In this document: positions 42,366-50,004 of the stretch, one piece after another
How the letters are laid out: every line of letters starts with the position of its first letter
How positions within the stretch are numbered: the first letter of the stretch is position 1
Assembly (NCBI RefSeq): GCF_900108015.1
Contig: NZ_FNVP01000016.1
Location: forward strand, 1-50,004
Length of the DNA stretch: 50,004 nucleotides
Direction of reading: 5' to 3'
Source of the DNA: Flavobacterium urumqiense
GTDB taxonomy: Bacteria > Bacteroidota > Bacteroidia > Flavobacteriales > Flavobacteriaceae
Made by a program: the position numbers and the translations under genes
The notes under the pieces: generated by a model
What the model was told of the DNA's origin: nothing
Databases searched by the model: none
The model's input: only the letters and a program-made list of their open reading frames with translations

Positions 42366-43676
42366 ATGAAGCAAAAATTAGAAAATCATCTTAGCCAAAA
42401 TCTCCAGTTTTTGAATGGAAAAAAGTTGCTTCTTGCCACAAGCGGAGGATTAGACAGTATGGTTATGGCTGATTTATTCCATAAGTTAAATTATGAAATC
42501 GCTATTGCGCATTGCAATTTTCAACTCCGAGAAATGGAAAGTTTTGAAGATCAGAACTTTGTTCAGGAATATGCTAATACAAATTCGACACCTCTTTTTT
42601 TAACACAATTTGATACTAAAGCTTTTGCAGAAGACTACAAATTATCTACTCAAATTGCCGCTCGCGAATTAAGATACAACTGGTTTTATGAGCTTTTGGA
42701 AACAGAAAACTACGACTATATTCTGACTGCACATCACGCCGATGATAACTTAGAAACCTTTCTCATTAATCTTAGTCGAGGTACTGGATTAGAAGGTTTA
42801 ACCGGAATTCCGGAGAAAAATGAAAATATAATTCGGCCATTATTGTTGTTTTCAAGACAAGAAATTGAAAATTATGCAAAAGAAAACAATATAAAATGGA
42901 GAGAAGACAGCAGTAATGCTTCCGATAAATATTTGAGGAATAAAATTCGGCATCATTTAGTTCCGATATTAAAAGCGTTAAATCCAAATTTTATCACCTC
43001 TTTTCAAAAAACGCAAACCTATTTGCAGGAAGCACAAGACATGGTTGAAGATGCTTCAATAATAGTTTATCAACAAGTGGCAAAGCAAGAAGGTGACGAC
43101 ATTCATTTTGATTTGAATCAATTGAGGAAATTACCAAATTACAAATCGTATTTGTACCAATGGCTTCATGAATTTGGATTTTCGGCATGGGAAGATATAT
43201 ATGATTTGGTTGAAAGTCAATCTGGTAAACAGGTTTTTTCTCTTGAATTTAGATTGATAAAAGACAGAAATTCTTTAATTTTAAGTCCGATAAATTTAAT
43301 AACTGAAAAGGAGGAATTTTTAATTGAAGAAAATCAGAAAGAAGTTAAAATTCCCTTAAATCTTTCATTTTGTAAAGTAACTGACATTAGTTTAGTTTCG
43401 AATACAACTATATTTGTTGCTACTGATAAATTACAATTTCCTTTGGTTTTACGCCATTGGAATGAAGGAGATGTTTTTCAGCCTTTTGGAATGGGAGGCA
43501 AATCTAAGAAAGTGAGCAAGCTTTTTAAAGACGAAAAATTGTCATTGATCGATAAAGAAAATGCATGGCTTTTATGTTCCAATAATGAAATCGTTTGGGT
43601 TATTGGGATTCGGCAGGATGAACGTTTTAGAATAGAAAATAAAGCAGAAAATATACTTAAAATACAATTAGAATAA
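42366..43676 (+). CDS. tilS: tRNA(Ile)-lysidine synthase TilS
   Basis: This 436-aa N-type ATP pyrophosphatase carries the PP-loop SGGLDS at residues 26-31, followed by AHCNFQLR, the tRNA-handling TAHHADDNLETFLINLSRG, the substrate segment WREDSSN and RNKIRHHLVP. The TilS C-terminal domain is present (VLRHWNEGDVFQPFGMGG, KKVSKLFKDEKL). It converts the wobble C34 of the CAT-anticodon tRNA-Ile to lysidine so that AUA is read as isoleucine. It is essential in nearly all bacteria. Its stop overlaps the dsbD start by one base (TAATG). Confidence 0.95.
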   Translation: MKQKLENHLSQNLQFLNGKKLLLATSGGLDSMVMADLFHKLNYEIAIAHCNFQLREMESFEDQNFVQEYANTNSTPLFLTQFDTKAFAEDYKLSTQIAARELRYNWFYELLETENYDYILTAHHADDNLETFLINLSRGTGLEGLTGIPEKNENIIRPLLLFSRQEIENYAKENNIKWREDSSNASDKYLRNKIRHHLVPILKALNPNFITSFQKTQTYLQEAQDMVEDASIIVYQQVAKQEGDDIHFDLNQLRKLPNYKSYLYQWLHEFGFSAWEDIYDLVESQSGKQVFSLEFRLIKDRNSLILSPINLITEKEEFLIEENQKEVKIPLNLSFCKVTDISLVSNTTIFVATDKLQFPLVLRHWNEGDVFQPFGMGGKSKKVSKLFKDEKLSLIDKENAWLLCSNNEIVWVIGIRQDERFRIENKAENILKIQLE

Positions 43677-45694
43677 TGAGGAAAATTATTTTTTTACTAC
43701 TTGTTTTTTTGGCTTTCGCCAAAGGAAACGCACAAATTCTGGATCCCGCAAAATGGACCACCAAAATTGAGAAAAAATCGGAGAATACATATTTGTTGAC
43801 TTTTAATGCTGTCATTGAAAAAGACTGGCATATGTATTCTCAATTTACACCAGATGGCGGACCACTGGCATTAGAAGTTATTTTCAAAAATCAAAAAGGT
43901 AATTTTACCTTAGTTGGCAAAGCCAAAGAAAGTAAAACTACAACTGCTTTTAATGATGTTTTTGGTGTTAATGAAACGTTTTTTCACGATAAAGCTCAAA
44001 TTCAGCAACAAGTTATTATCACAAATCCAAAGCTTACTACAATTGAAGTTGATTTGAATTATCAGGTCTGCAAAGAGGCGTGTATTAATTTGGAAAAAAA
44101 ATTCACTTTTGCGATTCCTTCACCTTTAAAAAACTCTGTTGATGCCGTTAAAAAAGAGGCTGTTGTTACAGATAGTGTAAGATCAGATTCAACGGTTGTA
44201 AAAACCGAAGTAGGTACAGCGACTGTTATTCCTGCAAAAGTCAATATTCCTGATGCTAATCCGGTAAATAAAAGAGGACTTTGGTCTATATTTTTCATCG
44301 CTTTTTTCTCAGGATTTGCCGCTTTGCTTACGCCATGTGTCTTTCCGATGATTCCCATGACCGTAAGTTTTTTTACCAAGCAAAGTAAATCAAGAGCCAA
44401 GGGGATTAAAAACGCACTTATTTACGGAGTTTCGATTATATTTATCTATGTTGTATTAGGGTTTTTAGTGACTTGGATTTTTGGTGCCGGAGCATTAAAT
44501 GCGTTGTCTACCAATGTTTGGTTTAATATCATTTTCTTTCTTTTATTGATTGTTTTTGCATTTTCATTTCTTGGTGCATTCGAAATTATGCTGCCTCAAT
44601 CGTGGGCTAATAAAGTAGACAGTCAGGCAGACAGAGGAGGAATAGTTGGAATTTTATTTATGGCATTGGCACTTGCTATTGTTTCATTTTCTTGTACGGG
44701 ACCTATTGTAGGAACACTTTTAGTAGAAGCTGCTTCTAAAGGAGGTATTGCTCCAATTATAGGAATGTTTGGTTTTTCATTGGCATTAGCCTTACCATTC
44801 ATGCTATTTGCCATGTTTCCAGGTTGGTTACATTCTTTACCTAAATCAGGTGGATGGCTTAATACGGTGAAAGTAGTTTTGGGTTTTTTGGAATTGGCTT
44901 TGGCTTTCAAATTTTTATCGAATGCTGATTTAGTTTTGCAATTGCATTTATTGGAAAGAGAAGTTTTCTTGGCGATTTGGATCGCTGTTTTTGGAACTTT
45001 GGCCTTTTATTTATTCGGAAAAATTACTTTGCCACACGATAGTCCTTTACCACATATTTCTGTAGGAAGATTAGCTTTTGGGTTAGTTGTTTTAATTTTT
45101 ACCATTTATTTAATACCCGGACTTTGGGGAGCACCACTAAAATTAATTAATGCTTTTCCGCCACCAATGGAATATAGCGAAAGTCCAATGGGTTTTGTAG
45201 GTTCCGGAGTAAAGGAATCGGCAGTTGTTTTACCGGATGGGGCAAAAAGTGGACCTCACGGTTTAGTGGTTTTTGATGATTATGAAAAAGGTTTGGCTTA
45301 CGCCAAAACGGTAAACAAACCCATAATGCTTGATTTTACAGGTTATGCTTGTGTGAATTGTAGAAAAATGGAAAATAATGTTTGGTCTGCTGATCGTGTT
45401 TTATCCCAATTGAAAAATGAAGTAGTATTAATTTCGTTATATGTAGATGATAAAAGAGAATTGCCTAAAGAAGAACAATTTGTTTCGAAAACAACAGGAG
45501 CCGAAATTGAAACTACAGGAGATAAGTGGACTGATTTTATGATTTCGAAATACAAAACCAATACCCAGCCTTTGTATGTTTTAACAGATTTAGAAGGGAA
45601 AAGTTTAAATGAAGAAAAGCCTACTATTAGTTATGTTGGAGTGGATGAATATGCAAGTTGGCTAAAAATTGGAATCTCTCAATTCAAAAAATAG
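43676..45694 (+). CDS. dsbD: Thiol:disulfide interchange protein DsbD
   Basis: This 672-aa inner-membrane reductase hub has a signal peptide MRKIIFLLLVFLAFAKGNAQ and an N-terminal periplasmic DsbD-alpha-like domain with a cysteine pair in YQVCKEACINLEKKF. Eight membrane helices (about 205-480) hold the redox cysteines in LLTPCVFPMIPMTVSFF and SFSCTGPIVGTLL. A C-terminal thioredoxin-like domain has C-V-N-C in TGYACVNCRKME. It passes electrons from cytoplasmic thioredoxin to the periplasm for cytochrome c maturation and disulfide repair. The acidic/serine linker after the first domain is low complexity. A terminator follows. Confidence 0.93.
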   Translation: MRKIIFLLLVFLAFAKGNAQILDPAKWTTKIEKKSENTYLLTFNAVIEKDWHMYSQFTPDGGPLALEVIFKNQKGNFTLVGKAKESKTTTAFNDVFGVNETFFHDKAQIQQQVIITNPKLTTIEVDLNYQVCKEACINLEKKFTFAIPSPLKNSVDAVKKEAVVTDSVRSDSTVVKTEVGTATVIPAKVNIPDANPVNKRGLWSIFFIAFFSGFAALLTPCVFPMIPMTVSFFTKQSKSRAKGIKNALIYGVSIIFIYVVLGFLVTWIFGAGALNALSTNVWFNIIFFLLLIVFAFSFLGAFEIMLPQSWANKVDSQADRGGIVGILFMALALAIVSFSCTGPIVGTLLVEAASKGGIAPIIGMFGFSLALALPFMLFAMFPGWLHSLPKSGGWLNTVKVVLGFLELALAFKFLSNADLVLQLHLLEREVFLAIWIAVFGTLAFYLFGKITLPHDSPLPHISVGRLAFGLVVLIFTIYLIPGLWGAPLKLINAFPPPMEYSESPMGFVGSGVKESAVVLPDGAKSGPHGLVVFDDYEKGLAYAKTVNKPIMLDFTGYACVNCRKMENNVWSADRVLSQLKNEVVLISLYVDDKRELPKEEQFVSKTTGAEIETTGDKWTDFMISKYKTNTQPLYVLTDLEGKSLNEEKPTISYVGVDEYASWLKIGISQFKK

Positions 45695-45722
45695 AATCTT
45701 AAAATATTTTTTTAAAATATTC

Positions 45723-45758
45723 AAAACCTGTTCAACTCTTTGGACAGGTTTTTTTTAT
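45723..45758 (+). terminator. Terminator of the pabB-tilS-dsbD operon
   Basis: AAAACCTGTTC pairs with GGACAGGTTTT (one G-T pair) over an 8-nt loop, followed by a long T run. Confidence 0.85.
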
Positions 45759-46340
45759 TTCTTTTTTACGGTGTACATAATTTTGCATCCTATTTTTAAA
45801 TGTTATGTGAACGATTTAAATGAAGTACAATAGCGACTTTATTTTAACCGTGTTTTGCACTATTGTTCTTATTCCTATTGTCTTATTTAACAGTATTATT
45901 CTAGTCTATTTTTTTGAATAAATAACTCTAAATAATGTATGGATTTTAAAAAAATAAGCATTTCATTTTTAAGTTAAAAAGTTCCATTTATATAATTTCA
46001 AATTAGATTTCAATTTTTTTGAAAGGAAATATGGGATGAAAAGGTGATGAATTCCTATTCGATTTATTTTTTATTATCCTGGAAAATGCAATATATGTAG
46101 TTAGTAGTTTTTTTTATTCTGTTCATCGGAAATGTCTAAAAAATAATACTAATGTATTCTTAATTATTTAACTTAGTCTATAAGTATTTGAAATTTAGCT
46201 ACTTGCTGTAAGATTTTTTATTTAAAAAGACTTTAATTTTATAAAATTGTGTTAAAGCGATAAAATCAAAGAAGTTCCTTTCCCATCTAAATTTTAAATA
46301 AAGTAGTAGCCCCTAATTTATTATTTTAATTCAATTAGTT
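45759..46340. other. Intergenic region upstream of the giant surface protein gene
   Basis: About 580 bp of very AT-rich DNA without a convincing frame. No TAnnTTTG element with proper spacing is clear. A long 5' leader is possible. I see no RNA gene or repeat here. Confidence 0.5.
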
Positions 46341-49300
46341 ATGAAGACATTTTTACACAAATCCCATTTTTTATCGATTATTTTTTTACTTACCAATTTG
46401 TTTTTTGCAAGTGTGGCTTTTGGGCAGGCAACGGTATCAACTGATTTACTGGATTATCGACCGGGATCAACGGCTATTATTACGGGTTCTGGATTTCAGG
46501 CAGGTGAAACAGTTATTTTACTTGTAGAACATGTTGGGGAAGAACCTGCAGGAACTGATCCGCAGTATCACCAACCGTGGACAGTTGTTGCTGACAGCAT
46601 TGGAAATATTCAAACCTCTTGGTATGTTCCGACTGTTGAAGAAGGTGATGCTCTTGGAGCAACTTTTCTTTTGACTGCTGATAGTCAAAGTGGTGCGCAT
46701 GCGCAGTGGACATTTACGGATGCAGGAAATGCAAATGATGGAGATGGAACAATAACGGTTTTAACCGCTCCTACTTCTAAATGTTCCGGAAGTACTGGAA
46801 ATAGCCTTACTTTTACTTTCACTGCTCCTAATGGAAAAGATTTTAATGCTGTGTCTGAATTAACTTTGTTAGTACCTATTGGATGGACAACTCCTCAGAA
46901 TACAACTTCTACTAACCCCGGATTCATTAGTCTTTCAGGTACAGCTTCGGCAAAATCTATATATTCTATAAGTGGATCGTTGATTACAATTACTATGACT
47001 TGTAGTGCAGGAAGCACTGTTATTATAACATATGAAGGTGGAGGTACAAAAGTGACTGTACCAACTGTCGGAACTAATACAATATATACATTCACAACTC
47101 AAACAAAACAAAATGGCGGGACACTAACAAATATTGCCTCACAGCCAATTGTAACCTTGAATGCAAACAATAATGCAGGAGCAGCTTCATCAACACCAAC
47201 TTTATGTATTAATACAGTGTTAACGAATATTACACATACTACAACTGTTGCAACTGGTATTGGTAGTCCAATGGGTTTACCTACCGGAGTAACTGCTGTC
47301 TTTGCATCCAATACAATTACAATAAGCGGAACACCAACTGCATCAGGAACATTTAATTATACCATACCATTATCAGGAGGTTGTGGCAGTGTAAATGCAA
47401 CAGGAACGATAACAGTAACGCCGAATAACACAGTAAGTGCGGCATCATCTACACCAACCTCTTGTATTAATATAGCATTAACTAATATTAGTCACACTAC
47501 AACTGGAGCAACAGGTCTTGGAAGTGCAACAGGTTTACCGGCGGGAGTAACCGCAGCGTGGGCGTCCAATACAATTACAATAAGTGGAACACCGACAGCA
47601 TCAGGCATATTTAATTACACCATTTCATTAACGGGAGGCTGTGGAAGTATAAATGCAACAGGAACAATAACTGTAAAAGCAAATAATACAGTAGGGGCTG
47701 CATCATCAACACCAACTTTATGTATTAATACAGTGTTAACGAATATTACACATACTACAACTGGTGCAACCGGTATTGGTAGTTTAACGGGTTTACCTGC
47801 GGGAATAGCTGCTGCCTTTGCATCCAATGCAATTACAATAAGCGGAACGCCGACGGCATCAGGAACATTTAATTATACCATACCAATAACAGGAAGTTGT
47901 AGCAGTGTAAATGCAACAGGAACGATAACTGTAAAAGCGAACAATACTGTGGGAGCTGCATCATTAACACCAACTTTATGTATTAATACAATACTAACGG
48001 ATATTACTCATACTACAACTGGTGCAATTGGTATTGGTAGTCCAACGGGTTTACCTGCGGGAGTAACTGCTGCCTTTGCGTCTAATACAATTACAATAGG
48101 CGGAACACCTACTGCATCGGGTACATTTAATTACAGCATACCTTTAACAGGAGGTTGCAGTAGTGCAAATGCAACAGGAACGATAACAGTAACGCCGAAT
48201 AATTCTGTAGGTGCAGCTTCGTCAACACCAACCGTATGTATTAATACAGTATTAACGAATATAACACATGCTACAACCGGTGCAACCGGTATTGGAAGTG
48301 CAACGGGTTTACCTGCGGGAGTAACTGCTGCCTTTGCATTCAATGCAATTACGATAAGTGGAACACCGACTGTATCAGGCACATTTAATTACACCATTTC
48401 ATTAACGGGAGGTTGTGGAAGTATAAATGCAACAGGAACGATAACTGTAAAAGCAAACAATACAGTAGGAGCTGCATCATCAACACCAACTTTATGTATT
48501 AATACTCTATTAACGAATATTACACATACTACAACTGGTGCAACCGGTATCGGTAGTCCAACGGGTTTACCTGCGGGAGTAGCTGCTGCCTTTACATCTA
48601 ATACAATTACAATCAGCGGAACACCGACTGCATCAGGTATATTTAATTACAGCCTACCGTTAACAGGAGGTTGTAGCAGTTTAAATGCAACAGGAACGAT
48701 AACGATAAGACCGGTACCGGTTGCTACAACAACTCCTTCAACTCAAACAATTTGTTCTGGTGATGCTATAATTGCAATTGTGACCAATTCTAACATAAGT
48801 GGCACAACTTACGCATGGACAAGCAGCGTAACTGGAAATGTTGATATTGTCCCTTCAATTGGAAGTGGAGATATCAATTCTGTAATTATTAATAACACTA
48901 CAGCGACCAAAACTGTTACATTCACTATTACGCCTACAGCAAATGGATGCATTGGAACTGCGATCACTGCTACTGTAGTAGTAAACCCAACACCAAATGC
49001 AGTTGCAACTCCTACTATCCAAGCCATTTGTTCAGGCAATATTATAACAGCAATTGTTTTATCAGGAAGTGTAGGGGGAACCATTTTTAACTGGACGCGT
49101 GATAATAGTTCTAATATAACTGGTATAAGTAGTAGCGGCACGGGAAATATTTCAGGTATACTCAGTAATACAACTACTACTGCCCAGTCAACGATTTTTA
49201 CTATTATACCAACTATCGGAGGATGCCCAGGCCCTCCGATTACTGCAACTGTAACTGTCAATAAAGAGCCATCATTTACTATATGTCCTTTAAATATTTC

Positions 49301-50004
49301 AAAAAACACAGATCCAGGTGTTTGTAATGCCGTTGTAACTTATACCTCTACAGCAACAGGCACGCCCACAGCGACACTTACTTATGTATTTTTCGGTGCA
49401 ACAACAGGAAGCGGCATTGGTACAGGAAGCGGCCTTACTTTTAATAAAGGAGTCACGACTGTTACTATTACTGCAACTAATTCATGTGGCACGGCCAGTT
49501 GTAGTTTTACGGTAACTGTATTAGATATAACAGCTCCAGTATTGGCAGGAGTTCCTGTAGACGCTACAGCAAGTTGTAATACAATCCCGGTTGCTGCAAT
49601 TGTAACAGCAAGCGATATTTGTGACGCAAGTCCTTCGATCGCCTTGGTAGAAACCAAGACACAAACTCCAACAGGCATAGGACATTACAACTACACGTTG
49701 ACCAGAACTTGGACAGCTACCGATGTAGCATCAAACAGTTCTTCAAAAACCCAAGTGATCACGGTTCAAGATACGACCAAACCAGTATTGAGTACTGTGC
49801 CTGCTGACGCAACAGTAGAATGTGATGCAGTTCCTGCAGCGGCTACTTTGACCGCTACAGACAATTGTGATGCAGCGCCAGTTGTAACGTACGCTGAAGT
49901 AAGAACTAACGGAGCCTCAACCAACAACTACACGTTGACCAGAACTTGGACAGCTACCGATGTAGCATCAAACAGTTCTTCAAAAATCCAAGTGATTACG
50001 GTTC
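46341..50004 (+). CDS. Giant secreted Ig-like/HYR-repeat surface protein (runs off window)
   Basis: The frame is open from the ATG at 46341 through the window end, giving 1221 codons without a stop. A signal peptide (about residues 1-28, ending SVAFG) is followed by an IPT-like domain with [18 protein letters not shown] and [13 protein letters not shown], common at the front of large Bacteroidota adhesins. Residues 276-791 are six 86-residue Ig-like repeats (He_PIG type: GLPAGVTA...[15 protein letters not shown]), each with two cysteines. Then come two PKD-like domains (about 792-975), an HYR-like domain and 79-residue HYR-type repeats. Such proteins usually end in a T9SS sorting domain, which would be beyond the window. 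Adhesion or gliding is inferred. A single-gene transcript after a 646-bp gap. Confidence 0.9.
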   Translation, partial: MKTFLHKSHFLSIIFLLTNLFFASVAFGQATVSTDLLDYRPGSTAIITGSGFQAGETVILLVEHVGEEPAGTDPQYHQPWTVVADSIGNIQTSWYVPTVEEGDALGATFLLTADSQSGAHAQWTFTDAGNANDGDGTITVLTAPTSKCSGSTGNSLTFTFTAPNGKDFNAVSELTLLVPIGWTTPQNTTSTNPGFISLSGTASAKSIYSISGSLITITMTCSAGSTVIITYEGGGTKVTVPTVGTNTIYTFTTQTKQNGGTLTNIASQPIVTLNANNNAGAASSTPTLCINTVLTNITHTTTVATGIGSPMGLPTGVTAVFASNTITISGTPTASGTFNYTIPLSGGCGSVNATGTITVTPNNTVSAASSTPTSCINIALTNISHTTTGATGLGSATGLPAGVTAAWASNTITISGTPTASGIFNYTISLTGGCGSINATGTITVKANNTVGAASSTPTLCINTVLTNITHTTTGATGIGSLTGLPAGIAAAFASNAITISGTPTASGTFNYTIPITGSCSSVNATGTITVKANNTVGAASLTPTLCINTILTDITHTTTGAIGIGSPTGLPAGVTAAFASNTITIGGTPTASGTFNYSIPLTGGCSSANATGTITVTPNNSVGAASSTPTVCINTVLTNITHATTGATGIGSATGLPAGVTAAFAFNAITISGTPTVSGTFNYTISLTGGCGSINATGTITVKANNTVGAASSTPTLCINTLLTNITHTTTGATGIGSPTGLPAGVAAAFTSNTITISGTPTASGIFNYSLPLTGGCSSLNATGTITIRPVPVATTTPSTQTICSGDAIIAIVTNSNISGTTYAWTSSVTGNVDIVPSIGSGDINSVIINNTTATKTVTFTITPTANGCIGTAITATVVVNPTPNAVATPTIQAICSGNIITAIVLSGSVGGTIFNWTRDNSSNITGISSSGTGNISGILSNTTTTAQSTIFTIIPTIGGCPGPPITATVTVNKEPSFTICPLNISKNTDPGVCNAVVTYTSTATGTPTATLTYVFFGATTGSGIGTGSGLTFNKGVTTVTITATNSCGTASCSFTVTVLDITAPVLAGVPVDATASCNTIPVAAIVTASDICDASPSIALVETKTQTPTGIGHYNYTLTRTWTATDVASNSSSKTQVITVQDTTKPVLSTVPADATVECDAVPAAATLTATDNCDAAPVVTYAEVRTNGASTNNYTLTRTWTATDVASNSSSKIQVITV
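47166..48713 (+). repeat. Six 258-bp tandem repeats in the surface protein gene
   Basis: The word TGTATT inside each unit recurs at 47205, 47463, 47721, 47979, 48237 and 48495, exactly 258 bp apart, so all units are 86 codons with no indel. Unit endings alternate between TITVTPNN and TITVKANN. The units differ mainly by scattered single changes, as expected from repeated internal duplication. Confidence 0.95.
49688..50004 (+). repeat. Near-identical 237-bp HYR-type repeats
   Basis: Segments 49688-49767 and 49925-50004 (80 bp each, offset 237 bp = 79 codons) differ at two positions only, while the DNA between them is less similar. The repeat encodes [20 protein letters not shown]. The array continues past the window edge. 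Confidence 0.9.

Noticed and set aside
47166..48713. CRISPR array
   Set aside because: Units are 258 bp, nearly wholly similar, and lie in an open coding frame; there are no short repeats with unique spacers and no cas genes.
46513..49678. Many minus-strand frames of 60-166 codons opposite the surface protein gene
   Set aside because: They recur with the 258-bp repeat period and have valine/proline-rich compositions forced by the antisense of Thr/Ala/Gly-rich repeats.

Overview
The window looks like a chromosomal segment of a Flavobacterium-like member of the Bacteroidota. The evidence is the low GC content, the TAnnTTTG promoter elements (one complete TTTG-N19-TATATTTG promoter precedes a tRNA-Ser), A-rich leaders without strong Shine-Dalgarno sites, the tpx-dgkA-ftsK-lolA-lptF/G-ribBA gene order, and a giant Ig-like/HYR-repeat surface protein of the type exported by T9SS gliding bacteria. 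All family names come from motifs read by eye; no database search was possible.

Positions 1 to about 17600 are an accessory island. It opens with the end of an IS21-family element (start of istA, four 13-bp terminal repeats) that has cut into an older gene. Next comes a seven-gene locus on the + strand at 1028-11008: a DUF262 protein, an AAA/DUF3696-type ATPase, an unrecognised 303-aa protein, a type III restriction-modification pair (Mod and Res), a GHKL ATPase carrying a C-terminal PD-(D/E)XK-like motif, and a small protein with a second such motif. This is the best candidate for a composite, incompletely described anti-phage system. After it come a helix-turn-helix gene lying between two copies of a degenerate 40-bp repeat, an 800-bp GC-rich non-coding patch, a PLD-like/DUF1643-like pair, and a compact minus-strand cassette of four genes (251-aa protein of unknown function, DUF5675-like protein, two small hydrophobic proteins). 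The island ends against the 3' end of tRNA-Ser(TGA) at 17622-17706, a classic integration site.

Positions 17.8-31 kb are core genome, mostly on the minus strand. One run holds a six-gene operon, tpx-dgkA-ftsK-lolA-lptF/G-ribBA. Its RibBA has a GTP cyclohydrolase II half without the zinc cysteines, so only the RibB half should be active. Then follow a peroxiredoxin/thioredoxin/DUF6952 antioxidant group and a peptidoglycan-recycling group (GHL10/YngK-like hydrolase, AmpG-like permease, NagZ-like glucosaminidase).

Positions 31-45.7 kb carry an FAD/Fe-S oxidoreductase, an APC-family amino-acid permease, a methionine gamma-lyase-like enzyme divergent from an Lrp/AsnC regulator with a 43-nt perfect hairpin repeat between them, a decayed small gene, lpdA, a DoxX-like protein, and a pabB-tilS-dsbD operon.

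Positions 46341-50004 hold the first 1221 codons of a large secreted repeat protein that runs off the window. It contains six exact-length 258-bp tandem repeats and then near-identical 237-bp HYR-type repeats.
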